Shown piece by piece: positions 57,210 through 64,000 of a stretch of 64,000 bases of DNA. Each line of letters starts with the position of its first letter. The stretch's first letter is position 1. The DNA comes from Microterricola viridarii (GTDB lineage: Bacteria; Actinomycetota; Actinomycetes; Actinomycetales; Microbacteriaceae): assembly GCF_001542775.1 (NCBI RefSeq), contig NZ_CP014145.1:1054001-1118000 (forward strand). The letters run 5' to 3'. Below the pieces are notes generated by a model, which was not told the DNA's origin, did not search any database, and saw nothing but the letters and a program-made list of their open reading frames with translations. The translations under genes were made by a program, and so were the position numbers.

Positions 57210-57281
57210 GCGGATGTGGCGCAGTGGTAGCGCATCACCTTGCCAAGGTGAGGGTCGCGAGTTCGAATCTCGTCATCCGCT
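57210..57281 (+). tRNA. tRNA-Gly (anticodon GCC), copy 3
   Basis: Same sequence as copy 1 at 56527. It is the last tRNA of the cluster and is followed by its own hairpin before thrS. Confidence 0.95.
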
Positions 57282-57296
57282 CAGAAACAGCACAGC

Positions 57297-57336
57297 ACGG
57301 CCCGTCAGAGAAATCTGGCGGGCCGTTCTGCGTTTG
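57297..57336 (+). terminator. Terminator between the tRNA cluster and thrS
   Basis: ACGGCCCGTCAGA pairs with TCTGGCGGGCCGT around GAAA, followed by TCTGCGTTT. Confidence 0.75.
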
Positions 57337-57429
57337 CGGTGCCCGGTGCGGCGGCAAAGAGGTGCCCCCGACGACGCTAAAGTTGATGAGTCCGCGATTT
57401 CGCGGAAATCAATCAATTTTTGGGAGTGG

Positions 57430-59403
57430 ATGAAGGTGGCTGACGGCTTCGAGCTTTTCACCGACCGGTCCGTTGTCGCGATGCGCGTCAACGGTGAGCT
57501 GAAAGACCTCGCCACGCAGACTACGACCACCGACGTCGTCGAGCCGGTGACGATCGATTCGCCCGACGGTCTGAACATCCTGCGTCACTCGGCGGCCCAC
57601 GTGCTCGCCCAGGCGGTGCAGTCGATCAACCCCGAGGCCAAGCTCGGCATCGGCCCGCCCGTCACCGACGGCTTCTACTACGACTTCGACGTCGCAGAGC
57701 CGTTCAGCGTCGACGACTTCAAGGCCATCGAGAAGGCCATGAGCCGCATCATCCGCCAGGGCCAGCGTTTCGTGCGCCGTGTCGTGACGGATGACGAGGC
57801 ACGCGCAGAGCTCGCCGACGAGCCGTACAAGCTCGAGCTCATCGGCATCAAGGGCGGCGCGGATGCCGGAGGCGACAACGAGAACGTCGAGGTCGGTGGC
57901 GCAGAACTCACCATCTACGACAACGTCGACCCGAAGACGGGGGAGACGGTCTGGAAGGACCTCTGCCGCGGCCCGCACCTGCCCAGCACCCGCCTGATCG
58001 GCGAGGGTCACGCTCTCATGCGCGTCGCCGCCGCCTACTGGCGCGGTTCGGAGAAGAACAAGCAGCTGCAGCGCATCTTCGGCACGGCCTGGCCGAGCAA
58101 GGACGAGCTGCGCGCCTACAAGGAGCGCCTCGAGGAGGCCGCCAAGCGCGACCACCGCAAGCTCGGTGCAGAGCTTGACCTGTTCAGTTTCCCTGAAGAG
58201 CTCGGCAGCGGCCTGCCCGTTTTCCACCCCAAGGGCGGCATCATCCGCGCCGAGATGGAGAACTACTCGCGCATCCGCCACGTCGAAGAGGGCTACTCCT
58301 TCGTCAACACCCCGCACATCACCAAGGGCAAGCTGTACGAGGTCTCCGGCCACCTGGACTGGTACCGCGACGGCATGTTCCCCCCGATGCACATCGACGC
58401 CGAGATCGGCGAAGACGGCACCGTGCACCGCGAGGGCCAGGACTACTACCTGAAGCCCATGAACTGCCCGATGCACAACCTGATCTACCGATCCAGCCCG
58501 CGCTCGTACCGCGACCTGCCGCTGCGCCTGTTCGAGTTCGGCAGCGTCTACCGCTACGAGAAGTCCGGCAACGTGCACGGCCTCACCCGGGTGCGCGGCA
58601 TGACCCAGGACGACGCCCACATCTACACCACCCGCGAGAAGATGCGCGAGGAGCTCACCAACACGCTGAACTTCGTGCTCAGTCTGCTGAAGGACTACGG
58701 CCTCGACGACTTCTATCTCGAGCTCTCCACCAAGGACCCGGAGAAGTTCGTCGGCAGCGACGAGGTCTGGGACGAGGCGACGGCCACTCTGGCCGAGGTC
58801 GGCGCGGCATCCGGCCTCGAGCTCGTGGCCGACCCGGGCGGAGCGGCCTTCTACGGACCGAAGATCTCCGTCCAGGCACGCGACGCCATCGGCCGCACTT
58901 GGCAGATGTCGACGATCCAGCTCGACTTCAACCTTCCGGAGCGCTTCGACCTCGAGTACACGGCTTCTGACGGCAGCCGCCAGCGCCCTGTCATGATCCA
59001 CCGCGCCCTGTTCGGCTCGATCGAGCGCTTCTTCGGCGTCCTCACCGAGCACTACGCCGGTGCGTTCCCGGTCTGGCTCTCGCCCGTGCAGGTCGTCGGC
59101 ATCCCCGTCGCCGAGCAGTACGCCGACTACCTGGGCGATGTCATCGACCAGCTGAAGAAGGCCGGCGTTCGTGCAGAGCTCGACCTGTCCGACGAGCGCA
59201 TGCAGAAGAAGATCCGCAACCACACCATGGCCAAGGTTCCCTTCCAGCTGATCGTCGGCGAGGAGGACCGCGCCAATGGCAGCGTCAGCTTCCGTTTCCG
59301 CGACGGTACGCAGGAGAACGGCGTTCCCGTCGCCGATGCCATCGCGCGAATCCAGAACGCCATCCAGACCCGCGCGCAGGTCACCTCGCAGGGCCAGATC
59401 TAG
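57430..59403 (+). CDS. thrS: Threonine–tRNA ligase
   Basis: Class II aminoacyl-tRNA synthetase, 657 residues. The editing domain has [13 protein letters not shown] and the later [11 protein letters not shown] zinc-type motif; the catalytic core has motif 2 [17 protein letters not shown] and zinc ligand Cys in MNCPMH; the anticodon-binding domain closes the protein. Only about 45 residues precede the editing domain, so the usual N-terminal TGS domain is missing. ATG 57430 has GGGAG upstream; GTG 57436 is an alternative. HIT, pdxS and further genes follow on the same strand. Confidence 0.95.
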   Translation: MKVADGFELFTDRSVVAMRVNGELKDLATQTTTTDVVEPVTIDSPDGLNILRHSAAHVLAQAVQSINPEAKLGIGPPVTDGFYYDFDVAEPFSVDDFKAIEKAMSRIIRQGQRFVRRVVTDDEARAELADEPYKLELIGIKGGADAGGDNENVEVGGAELTIYDNVDPKTGETVWKDLCRGPHLPSTRLIGEGHALMRVAAAYWRGSEKNKQLQRIFGTAWPSKDELRAYKERLEEAAKRDHRKLGAELDLFSFPEELGSGLPVFHPKGGIIRAEMENYSRIRHVEEGYSFVNTPHITKGKLYEVSGHLDWYRDGMFPPMHIDAEIGEDGTVHREGQDYYLKPMNCPMHNLIYRSSPRSYRDLPLRLFEFGSVYRYEKSGNVHGLTRVRGMTQDDAHIYTTREKMREELTNTLNFVLSLLKDYGLDDFYLELSTKDPEKFVGSDEVWDEATATLAEVGAASGLELVADPGGAAFYGPKISVQARDAIGRTWQMSTIQLDFNLPERFDLEYTASDGSRQRPVMIHRALFGSIERFFGVLTEHYAGAFPVWLSPVQVVGIPVAEQYADYLGDVIDQLKKAGVRAELDLSDERMQKKIRNHTMAKVPFQLIVGEEDRANGSVSFRFRDGTQENGVPVADAIARIQNAIQTRAQVTSQGQI

Positions 59404-59991
59404 ATGTCGGATGCCACGGTGCCAGTCAACGACGTGCCTCCGGGGGAGTCCCCCCTGGAGGCCGCAAGCGACTTCGCCTCGGCACCCGACGCCTTCCAGC
59501 GTCTCTGGACGCCGCACCGCATGGTGTACATCCAGGCCGGGGAACCGAAGGGCGAGCACGACTGCCCGTTCTGCGTCGCCCCGTCGCTGGACGACGAGAC
59601 GGCGTTGATCGTGGCGCGCGGAAAGCACGCATACGCGCTGCTCAACCTGTACCCGTACAACAGCGGCCACCTGCTGATCTGCCCGTACCGCCACATCGCG
59701 AGCTACGACCAGGCCACGCCGGAGGAGGTCGCCGAGATCGGCGAACTCACCCAGACCGCGATGCGCGTCATCACCGAGGTTTCGCACTGCGACGGGTTCA
59801 ACATCGGCATGAACCAGGGCAAGGTCGCCGGCGCCGGGATTGCGGGGCACCTGCACCAGCACCTCGTTCCCCGCTGGGCTTCCGACGCGAACTTCTTCCC
59901 CATCATCGCCGGTACCAAAGCACTGCCGCGCCTGCTCGGCGATGTCCGCCAGGAGATCGCCGATGCCTGGCCCATTGCTTCCACTTCGTAA
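59404..59991 (+). CDS. HIT domain-containing nucleotide hydrolase
   Basis: A 195-residue histidine-triad protein. The HIT motif [10 protein letters not shown] holds the catalytic His, DCPFC near residue 55 binds zinc, and [15 protein letters not shown] is conserved in the Ap4A phosphorylase/HIT branch. ATG 59404 follows the thrS stop with no gap. It would cleave nucleotide phosphoramidates or dinucleoside polyphosphates, possibly clearing by-products of tRNA synthetases. Confidence 0.92.
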   Translation: MSDATVPVNDVPPGESPLEAASDFASAPDAFQRLWTPHRMVYIQAGEPKGEHDCPFCVAPSLDDETALIVARGKHAYALLNLYPYNSGHLLICPYRHIASYDQATPEEVAEIGELTQTAMRVITEVSHCDGFNIGMNQGKVAGAGIAGHLHQHLVPRWASDANFFPIIAGTKALPRLLGDVRQEIADAWPIASTS

Positions 59992-60022
59992 CCACTCACA
60001 GCCGAGGAATAGGATCAACAGC

Positions 60023-60925
60023 ATGACTGAGAGCACTTCTACCGAGCAGTTCGGCTCCAGCCGCGTCAAGCGTGGCCTCGCCGAGATGCTCAAGGGCGGC
60101 GTCATCATGGACGTCGTCACCGCAGAGCAGGCCCGTATCGCTGAGGATGCCGGCGCTGTCGCCGTCATGGCCCTCGAGCGCGTTCCCGCCGACATTCGTT
60201 CCCAGGGCGGCGTCGCCCGGATGAGCGACCCCGACCTGATCGAGGCCATCCAGGCCGAGGTCTCCATCCCCGTGATGGCGAAGGCCCGCATCGGCCACTT
60301 CGTCGAGGCCCAGGTCCTGCAGGCACTCGAGGTCGACTACATCGACGAGTCCGAGGTGCTGAGCCCCGCCGACTACGTGAACCACATCGACAAGTGGGGC
60401 TTCAACGTTCCCTTCGTCTGCGGAGCGACCAACCTGGGTGAGGCGCTGCGCCGCATCAACGAGGGTGCCGCGATGATCCGTTCCAAGGGCGAGGCCGGCA
60501 CCGGCGACGTCTCCGAGGCGACCAAGCACATCCGCAAGATCAACGGCGAGATCCGCGCCCTGGCTGCCCTCAGCAAGGACGAGCTCTACGTTGCAGCCAA
60601 GGAGCTGCAGGCTCCGTACGCTCTCGTCGCCGAGATCGCCGAGACCGGCAAGCTTCCCGTCGTGCTGTTCACCGCCGGTGGCGTTGCAACGCCAGCCGAC
60701 GCGGCAATGATGATGCAGCTCGGTGCAGACGGCGTGTTCGTCGGCTCCGGCATCTTCAAGTCGGGCAACCCGGCGCAGCGCGCAGCGGCCGTCGTCAAGG
60801 CCGTCACCTTCTACGACGACCCCTCGGTCATCGCAGAGGTGTCGCGCGGTCTCGGTGAGGCCATGGTCGGCATCAACGTGTCCGACCTCGCCGCACCGCA
60901 CCGCCTCTCCGAGCGCGGCTGGTAA
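60023..60925 (+). CDS. pdxS: Pyridoxal 5'-phosphate synthase subunit PdxS
   Basis: Synthase subunit of the DXP-independent vitamin B6 pathway; it builds PLP from ribose 5-phosphate, glyceraldehyde 3-phosphate and ammonia supplied by PdxT. The 300-residue TIM barrel has Asp30 and Lys87 (VMAKARIGH) and the conserved GEAGTGD loop. ATG 60023 follows AGGAATAGGA. pdxT follows after ten bases. Confidence 0.97.
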   Translation: MTESTSTEQFGSSRVKRGLAEMLKGGVIMDVVTAEQARIAEDAGAVAVMALERVPADIRSQGGVARMSDPDLIEAIQAEVSIPVMAKARIGHFVEAQVLQALEVDYIDESEVLSPADYVNHIDKWGFNVPFVCGATNLGEALRRINEGAAMIRSKGEAGTGDVSEATKHIRKINGEIRALAALSKDELYVAAKELQAPYALVAEIAETGKLPVVLFTAGGVATPADAAMMMQLGADGVFVGSGIFKSGNPAQRAAAVVKAVTFYDDPSVIAEVSRGLGEAMVGINVSDLAAPHRLSERGW

Positions 60926-60935
60926 CAACACAGAA

Positions 60936-61529
60936 ATGAATGTTGGCGTTCTGGCCCTCCAGGGTGATTTCCGTGAGCATGCAGATGTGCTGCGCACCCT
61001 GGGGGCGAACGTCACACTCGTCCGCCGCCCGGTAGAGCTCGAGGCCGTTGACGGCCTCGTGATCCCGGGCGGCGAGTCCAGTGTCATGGACAAACTCGCG
61101 CGCACCTTCGGCCTGGCCGAGCCCCTGCGCGCCGCCATCCGCGGCGGTTTGCCCGTCTACGGCACCTGCGCCGGCCTGATCATGCTCGCCGACACCGTGC
61201 TCGACGTGATTGTCGGCCAGCAGAGCCTCGGCGGCCTCGACGTCGTCGTGCGCCGCAACGCCTTCGGGTCGCAGACCCAGTCGTTCGAGACCGACCTCGA
61301 CATCCCGGCGCTCGGCACCGACCCGGTGCACGCCGTCTTCATCCGCGGCCCCGTCGTGGAATCCGTCGGCCCGCGCGCGACCGCCCTGGCAACGCTGGAC
61401 GACGGCCGCGTTGTCGCCGTCGAACAGGGCAACCTGCTGGGCACCAGCTTCCACCCCGAAATCACAGGCGAGCACCGGTTCCACGAGTATTTCCTGAGCA
61501 AGGTGCGGGCCCGTACACTCGCTGCATGA
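60936..61529 (+). CDS. pdxT: Pyridoxal 5'-phosphate synthase glutaminase subunit PdxT
   Basis: Glutaminase partner of PdxS, 197 residues. The catalytic triad is Cys78 (GTCAG) with His and Glu in SFHPEIT; GGESSVM forms the oxyanion region. It releases ammonia for PLP synthesis. The start ATG 60936 lies in the gap after pdxS, and its stop overlaps the DUF1697 ATG by four bases. Confidence 0.96.
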   Translation: MNVGVLALQGDFREHADVLRTLGANVTLVRRPVELEAVDGLVIPGGESSVMDKLARTFGLAEPLRAAIRGGLPVYGTCAGLIMLADTVLDVIVGQQSLGGLDVVVRRNAFGSQTQSFETDLDIPALGTDPVHAVFIRGPVVESVGPRATALATLDDGRVVAVEQGNLLGTSFHPEITGEHRFHEYFLSKVRARTLAA

Positions 61530-62074
61530 CCACCCCCGGAATGACTCGCTGTGTCGCCCTGCTTCGCGGGGTCAACGTCGGCGGCGTCACCATCAAGCCC
61601 GCTGATCTCGCCGAGTTGTTCCGCGCGCTCGGCGCCGATAACGTGCGCACCGTGCTGGCCAGCGGCAACGTCGTCTTCGACATGGATGGTCCGGATGACG
61701 CGGCGCAGGCCGCGCTCAAGGCCCGAATCGAGCAGGCCCTCGGCGAACGGTTCGGCTACGACGCCTGGATAGTGCTCGAGACGCTTGATCGTGTGCGCCA
61801 GGTGATCGACGGCTTCCCGTTCGACGCCGCCCGCGACGGTTGGCATCCCTACGTCATGTTCAGCTCCTCGCCGAGCTCGCTTGCCGAGCTGCTCGAGGCA
61901 GCGCCCGGTCTCGACCCCGCCGACGAGAGCGTCGTCGCCGGCGACGGGGTGCTCTACTGGCACTGCCGACGAGCCGTCGGCAGCGACAGCCCGTTCAGCA
62001 AGCTCGCCGCCAAGGCTCGGTTCCGCAGCAGCACCACCAATCGCAACCTGCGCACCCTGCAGAAACTCGCGTAG
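61526..62074 (+). CDS. DUF1697 domain-containing protein
   Basis: A 182-residue DUF1697 protein: VALLRGVNVGG at the N-terminus, LASGNVVFD, and RSSTTNRNLRTLQKL at the C-terminus. The function is unknown. Its ATG overlaps the pdxT stop, so it is translated with the PLP synthase genes. Confidence 0.92.
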   Translation: MTTPGMTRCVALLRGVNVGGVTIKPADLAELFRALGADNVRTVLASGNVVFDMDGPDDAAQAALKARIEQALGERFGYDAWIVLETLDRVRQVIDGFPFDAARDGWHPYVMFSSSPSSLAELLEAAPGLDPADESVVAGDGVLYWHCRRAVGSDSPFSKLAAKARFRSSTTNRNLRTLQKLA

Positions 62075-62144
62075 CCCGCCACTGTTCTAGACTGTTGAAG
62101 CAGATTTAGTCTGTATCAACAGCCGCGAGCACAACAGGAGACTC

Positions 62145-62903
62145 ATGTCCGGGCATTCCAAATGGGCAACGACCAAGCACAAGAAGGCCATCACGGATTC
62201 GCGCCGTGCCAAGGCCTTCGCGAAGCTGATCAAGAACATTGAGGTTGCCGCCAAAATGGGCGGCGCAGACCTGTCGGGCAACCCGACCCTCGTCGACGCC
62301 ATCCAGAAGGCCAAGAAGACCTCGGTTCCCAACGACAACATCGACCGCGCCGTCAAGCGCGGCGCCGGCCTCAGCGGTGAGTCGGTCGAGTACACCACCA
62401 TCATGTACGAGGGCTACGGCCCCAACGGCGTCGCGATGCTGATCGAGTGCCTCACCGACAACAAGAACCGCGCAGCCGCCGAGGTGCGCACCGCGGTCAG
62501 CCGCAACGGCGGAACCATGGGTGACCCCGGCAGCGTTGCATACAACTTCCACCGCAAGGGCCTCATCGTCGTCTCCAAGACCGACGGGCTCACCGAGGAC
62601 ACCATCCTCGACGCCGTGCTCGACGCCGGTGCGGAAGAGGTCACCGACGAGGGCGACACGTTCGAGATCGTGACCGACCCGAGCGACATGGTTGCCGCCC
62701 GCGTGGCGCTGCAGGAGGCCGGAATCGACTACGACTCCGCCGACTCGGCGTTCGTGCCGACGCTGAAGATCGAGATCGACGCCGAGACCGCGACCAAGGT
62801 GTTCCGCCTGATCGACGCACTCGAAGACCTCGACGACGTGCAGAACATCTACACCAACTTCGACCTCAGCCCAGAGGTCCAGGCAGAGCTCGAGGCTCAG
62901 TAA
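62145..62903 (+). CDS. YebC/PmpR-family protein
   Basis: A 252-residue YebC-family protein ([15 protein letters not shown] start; [10 protein letters not shown] and AYNFHRKG regions). These proteins are described as transcription regulators and, more recently, as helping ribosomes past proline-rich or other difficult stretches. ACAGGAGA precedes the ATG. It comes just before ruvC, the usual arrangement in Actinobacteria and many other bacteria. Confidence 0.96.
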   Translation: MSGHSKWATTKHKKAITDSRRAKAFAKLIKNIEVAAKMGGADLSGNPTLVDAIQKAKKTSVPNDNIDRAVKRGAGLSGESVEYTTIMYEGYGPNGVAMLIECLTDNKNRAAAEVRTAVSRNGGTMGDPGSVAYNFHRKGLIVVSKTDGLTEDTILDAVLDAGAEEVTDEGDTFEIVTDPSDMVAARVALQEAGIDYDSADSAFVPTLKIEIDAETATKVFRLIDALEDLDDVQNIYTNFDLSPEVQAELEAQ

Positions 62904-62907
62904 CACC

Positions 62908-63528
62908 GTGGCCGTGCGCGTGCTCGGCATCGACCCCGGCCTGACCCGTTGTGGTGTCGGCGTTGTCGATGTCGAGCCCAACCGCACAGCCACGCTCGTC
63001 GATGTGACGGTCATCCGGTCTTCACCGGATGACACCATCGAGAAGCGGCTGCTCACCATCGCGACCGGTCTGACCGAGCTGCTCGACAGGCACAAGCCGC
63101 AGGCAGTCGCGATCGAGCGCGTCTTCGCCCAAAACAACGTGAGCACGGTGATGGGCGTCGCGCAGATCAGCGGCGTCGCACTCTTCCTCTCCGCGCAGCG
63201 AGGCCTCGCCGTCGGCATGCACACGCCCAGCGAGGTTAAGGCCTCGATCACCGGCTACGGCTCGGCCGACAAGGCCCAGGTGGGCGCGATGGTGGCGCGC
63301 ATCCTGAAACTCGCGGAGCCGCCCAAGCCAGCGGATGCCGCCGACGCCCTCGCCATCGCGATCTGCCACGCCTGGCGCACTGGTGTCAGCGGCGGCACGC
63401 TGCCCGCTGCCCGGTTGCCCGGAAGCCCCGATTCACTGGCGGGCGGGCTCACCCCCGCCCAGAAGGCGTGGCGCGCCGCCGAGGCCGGCAGCCGCATGTC
63501 GGCAGTGCCCCGTAGTCTGAAGCGGTGA
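62908..63528 (+). CDS. ruvC: Holliday junction endodeoxyribonuclease RuvC
   Basis: Resolvase that cuts Holliday junctions, 206 residues, starting at GTG 62908. The acidic residues begin with Asp9 (GIDPGLTRCG), followed by IERVFAQNN and DALAIAICHAW. The ruvA GTG overlaps its stop (GTGA). A C-terminal extension of about 20 residues (AAEAGSRMSAVPRS) is added to the core. Confidence 0.96.
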   Translation: MAVRVLGIDPGLTRCGVGVVDVEPNRTATLVDVTVIRSSPDDTIEKRLLTIATGLTELLDRHKPQAVAIERVFAQNNVSTVMGVAQISGVALFLSAQRGLAVGMHTPSEVKASITGYGSADKAQVGAMVARILKLAEPPKPADAADALAIAICHAWRTGVSGGTLPAARLPGSPDSLAGGLTPAQKAWRAAEAGSRMSAVPRSLKR

Positions 63529-64000
63529 TCTCTTCCGTTCGTGGCCCCGTGCTCTCTGCCCTCGGGGCAACCGTCATCATCGAGGTCGGGGGAGTCGGCC
63601 TCGCCGTCAACGTCACCCCGGCAACCGCCCTCGCCGCCCGCATCGGGCAGGAGCTGCGCCTGCAGACCACGCTCGTCGTGCGTGAGGACGCCCTGACCCT
63701 GTACGGCTTCGACAGCGCAGACGAGCTGGCCGTGTTCGAGCTCCTCACCGGCGTCACCGGCGTCGGGCCGAAGTCGGGACTCGGTGTGCTCGCCGTGCTC
63801 AGCCCGGACCAGGTTGCCCGAGCCGTGGCAGAAGACGACGACGCGGCCTTCCGCAAGGTCAGCGGCATCGGACCCAAGACGGCCAAGCTCATCGTGCTCT
63901 CGCTCACCGGCAAACTCGCCGTGACTGCGGCCAGCGCCCCCGGCCCGACGAGTGTCGTCCCGACTGCCGTCGGCGAGAGCGTGCTCGCCGCACTGGTCGG
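63525..64000 (+). CDS. ruvA: Holliday junction branch migration protein RuvA (3' end outside window)
   Basis: The first 158 residues of RuvA: MISSVRGPVLSALGA, the OB-fold motifs and both helix-hairpin-helix motifs (TGVTGVGPKSGLGVL and VSGIGPKTAKLIVLSL). It starts at GTG 63525, overlapping the ruvC stop by four bases. No stop occurs before the edge of the window. RuvA tetramers bind the junction and load the RuvB motor, which is expected just downstream. Confidence 0.95.
   Translation, partial: MISSVRGPVLSALGATVIIEVGGVGLAVNVTPATALAARIGQELRLQTTLVVREDALTLYGFDSADELAVFELLTGVTGVGPKSGLGVLAVLSPDQVARAVAEDDDAAFRKVSGIGPKTAKLIVLSLTGKLAVTAASAPGPTSVVPTAVGESVLAALV

Noticed and set aside
57409..60291. 960-codon open frame on the minus strand opposite thrS and pdxS
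   Set aside because: Antisense shadow of well-identified genes in high-GC DNA; the protein has no recognisable domain and is biased in composition.

Overview
The window is high-GC actinobacterial chromosome. Gene content and order (tig–clpP1–clpP2–clpX, sepH, DUF4193/DUF3093/dut/DUF3710/DUF3159, thrS–HIT–pdxS–pdxT–yebC–ruvC–ruvA, DUF3000–rnd), a DUF222/13E12-type HNH gene and the very frequent GGATGCC/GGCATCC words suggest the family Microbacteriaceae. This is inferred from gene families, not from a marker-gene search, and no genus is assigned. Almost everything is core chromosome; no prophage, CRISPR array or insertion sequence was seen.

Layout. 0–13.8 kb: end of an ASCH-domain gene, a zinc-ribbon SDR protein, rpiB–nei, a secreted protein of unknown function, a PaiB-like protein, a NarL-type two-component pair, a very large membrane protein and an alpha/beta hydrolase. 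13.8–24.7 kb: tRNA-Gly and tRNA-Pro, then the protein quality-control block tig, clpP1, clpP2, clpX, with benE and sepH. In this block four genes (a predicted ATPase, a DUF4232 protein, DUF4193 and DUF3093) are each broken by a single missing base in a C or G run, a pattern that points to systematic homopolymer undercalling in the assembly. 24.7–30 kb: dut–DUF3710–DUF3159, aconitase with an inverted repeat over its putative promoter, and a pterin dehydratase. 30.1–34.1 kb: a compact five-gene accessory operon (GntR regulator, BtpA/SgcQ TIM barrel, ureidoglycolate-lyase-like cupin, PfkB kinase, orphan solute-binding lipoprotein) behind a palindromic operator and closed by a strong terminator. 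This is the best candidate here for an undescribed catabolic system.

34–49.9 kb: carboxylesterase, DedA, dxs, a DHFR-like protein, CoA-type Nudix hydrolase, aldo/keto reductase, fadA–fadB next to rnd–DUF3000, an exported alpha/beta hydrolase, sufE–rhodanese and zapE. 49.9–52.7 kb: an ammonium transporter preceded by GlnR-like boxes and followed by a divergent Amt-like paralogue that lacks both pore histidines, then a lone PemK/MazF-like protein. 52.7–56 kb: an SRAP (HMCES/YedK) gene, a 0.65-kb array of composite REP-like repeats and the DUF222–HNH gene, with a repeat relic on its far side. 56–57.3 kb: seven tRNA genes (Val-CAC, Gly-GCC, Cys-GCA and two Val-GAC/Gly-GCC cassettes), several followed by their own intrinsic terminator. 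57.4–64 kb: thrS, HIT protein, the PLP synthase pair pdxS–pdxT, DUF1697, yebC, ruvC and the start of ruvA, all on the plus strand and tightly packed.

Start codons were moved inward wherever a Shine-Dalgarno sequence and family start agreed. Family names come from recognised sequence motifs; no database search was possible.
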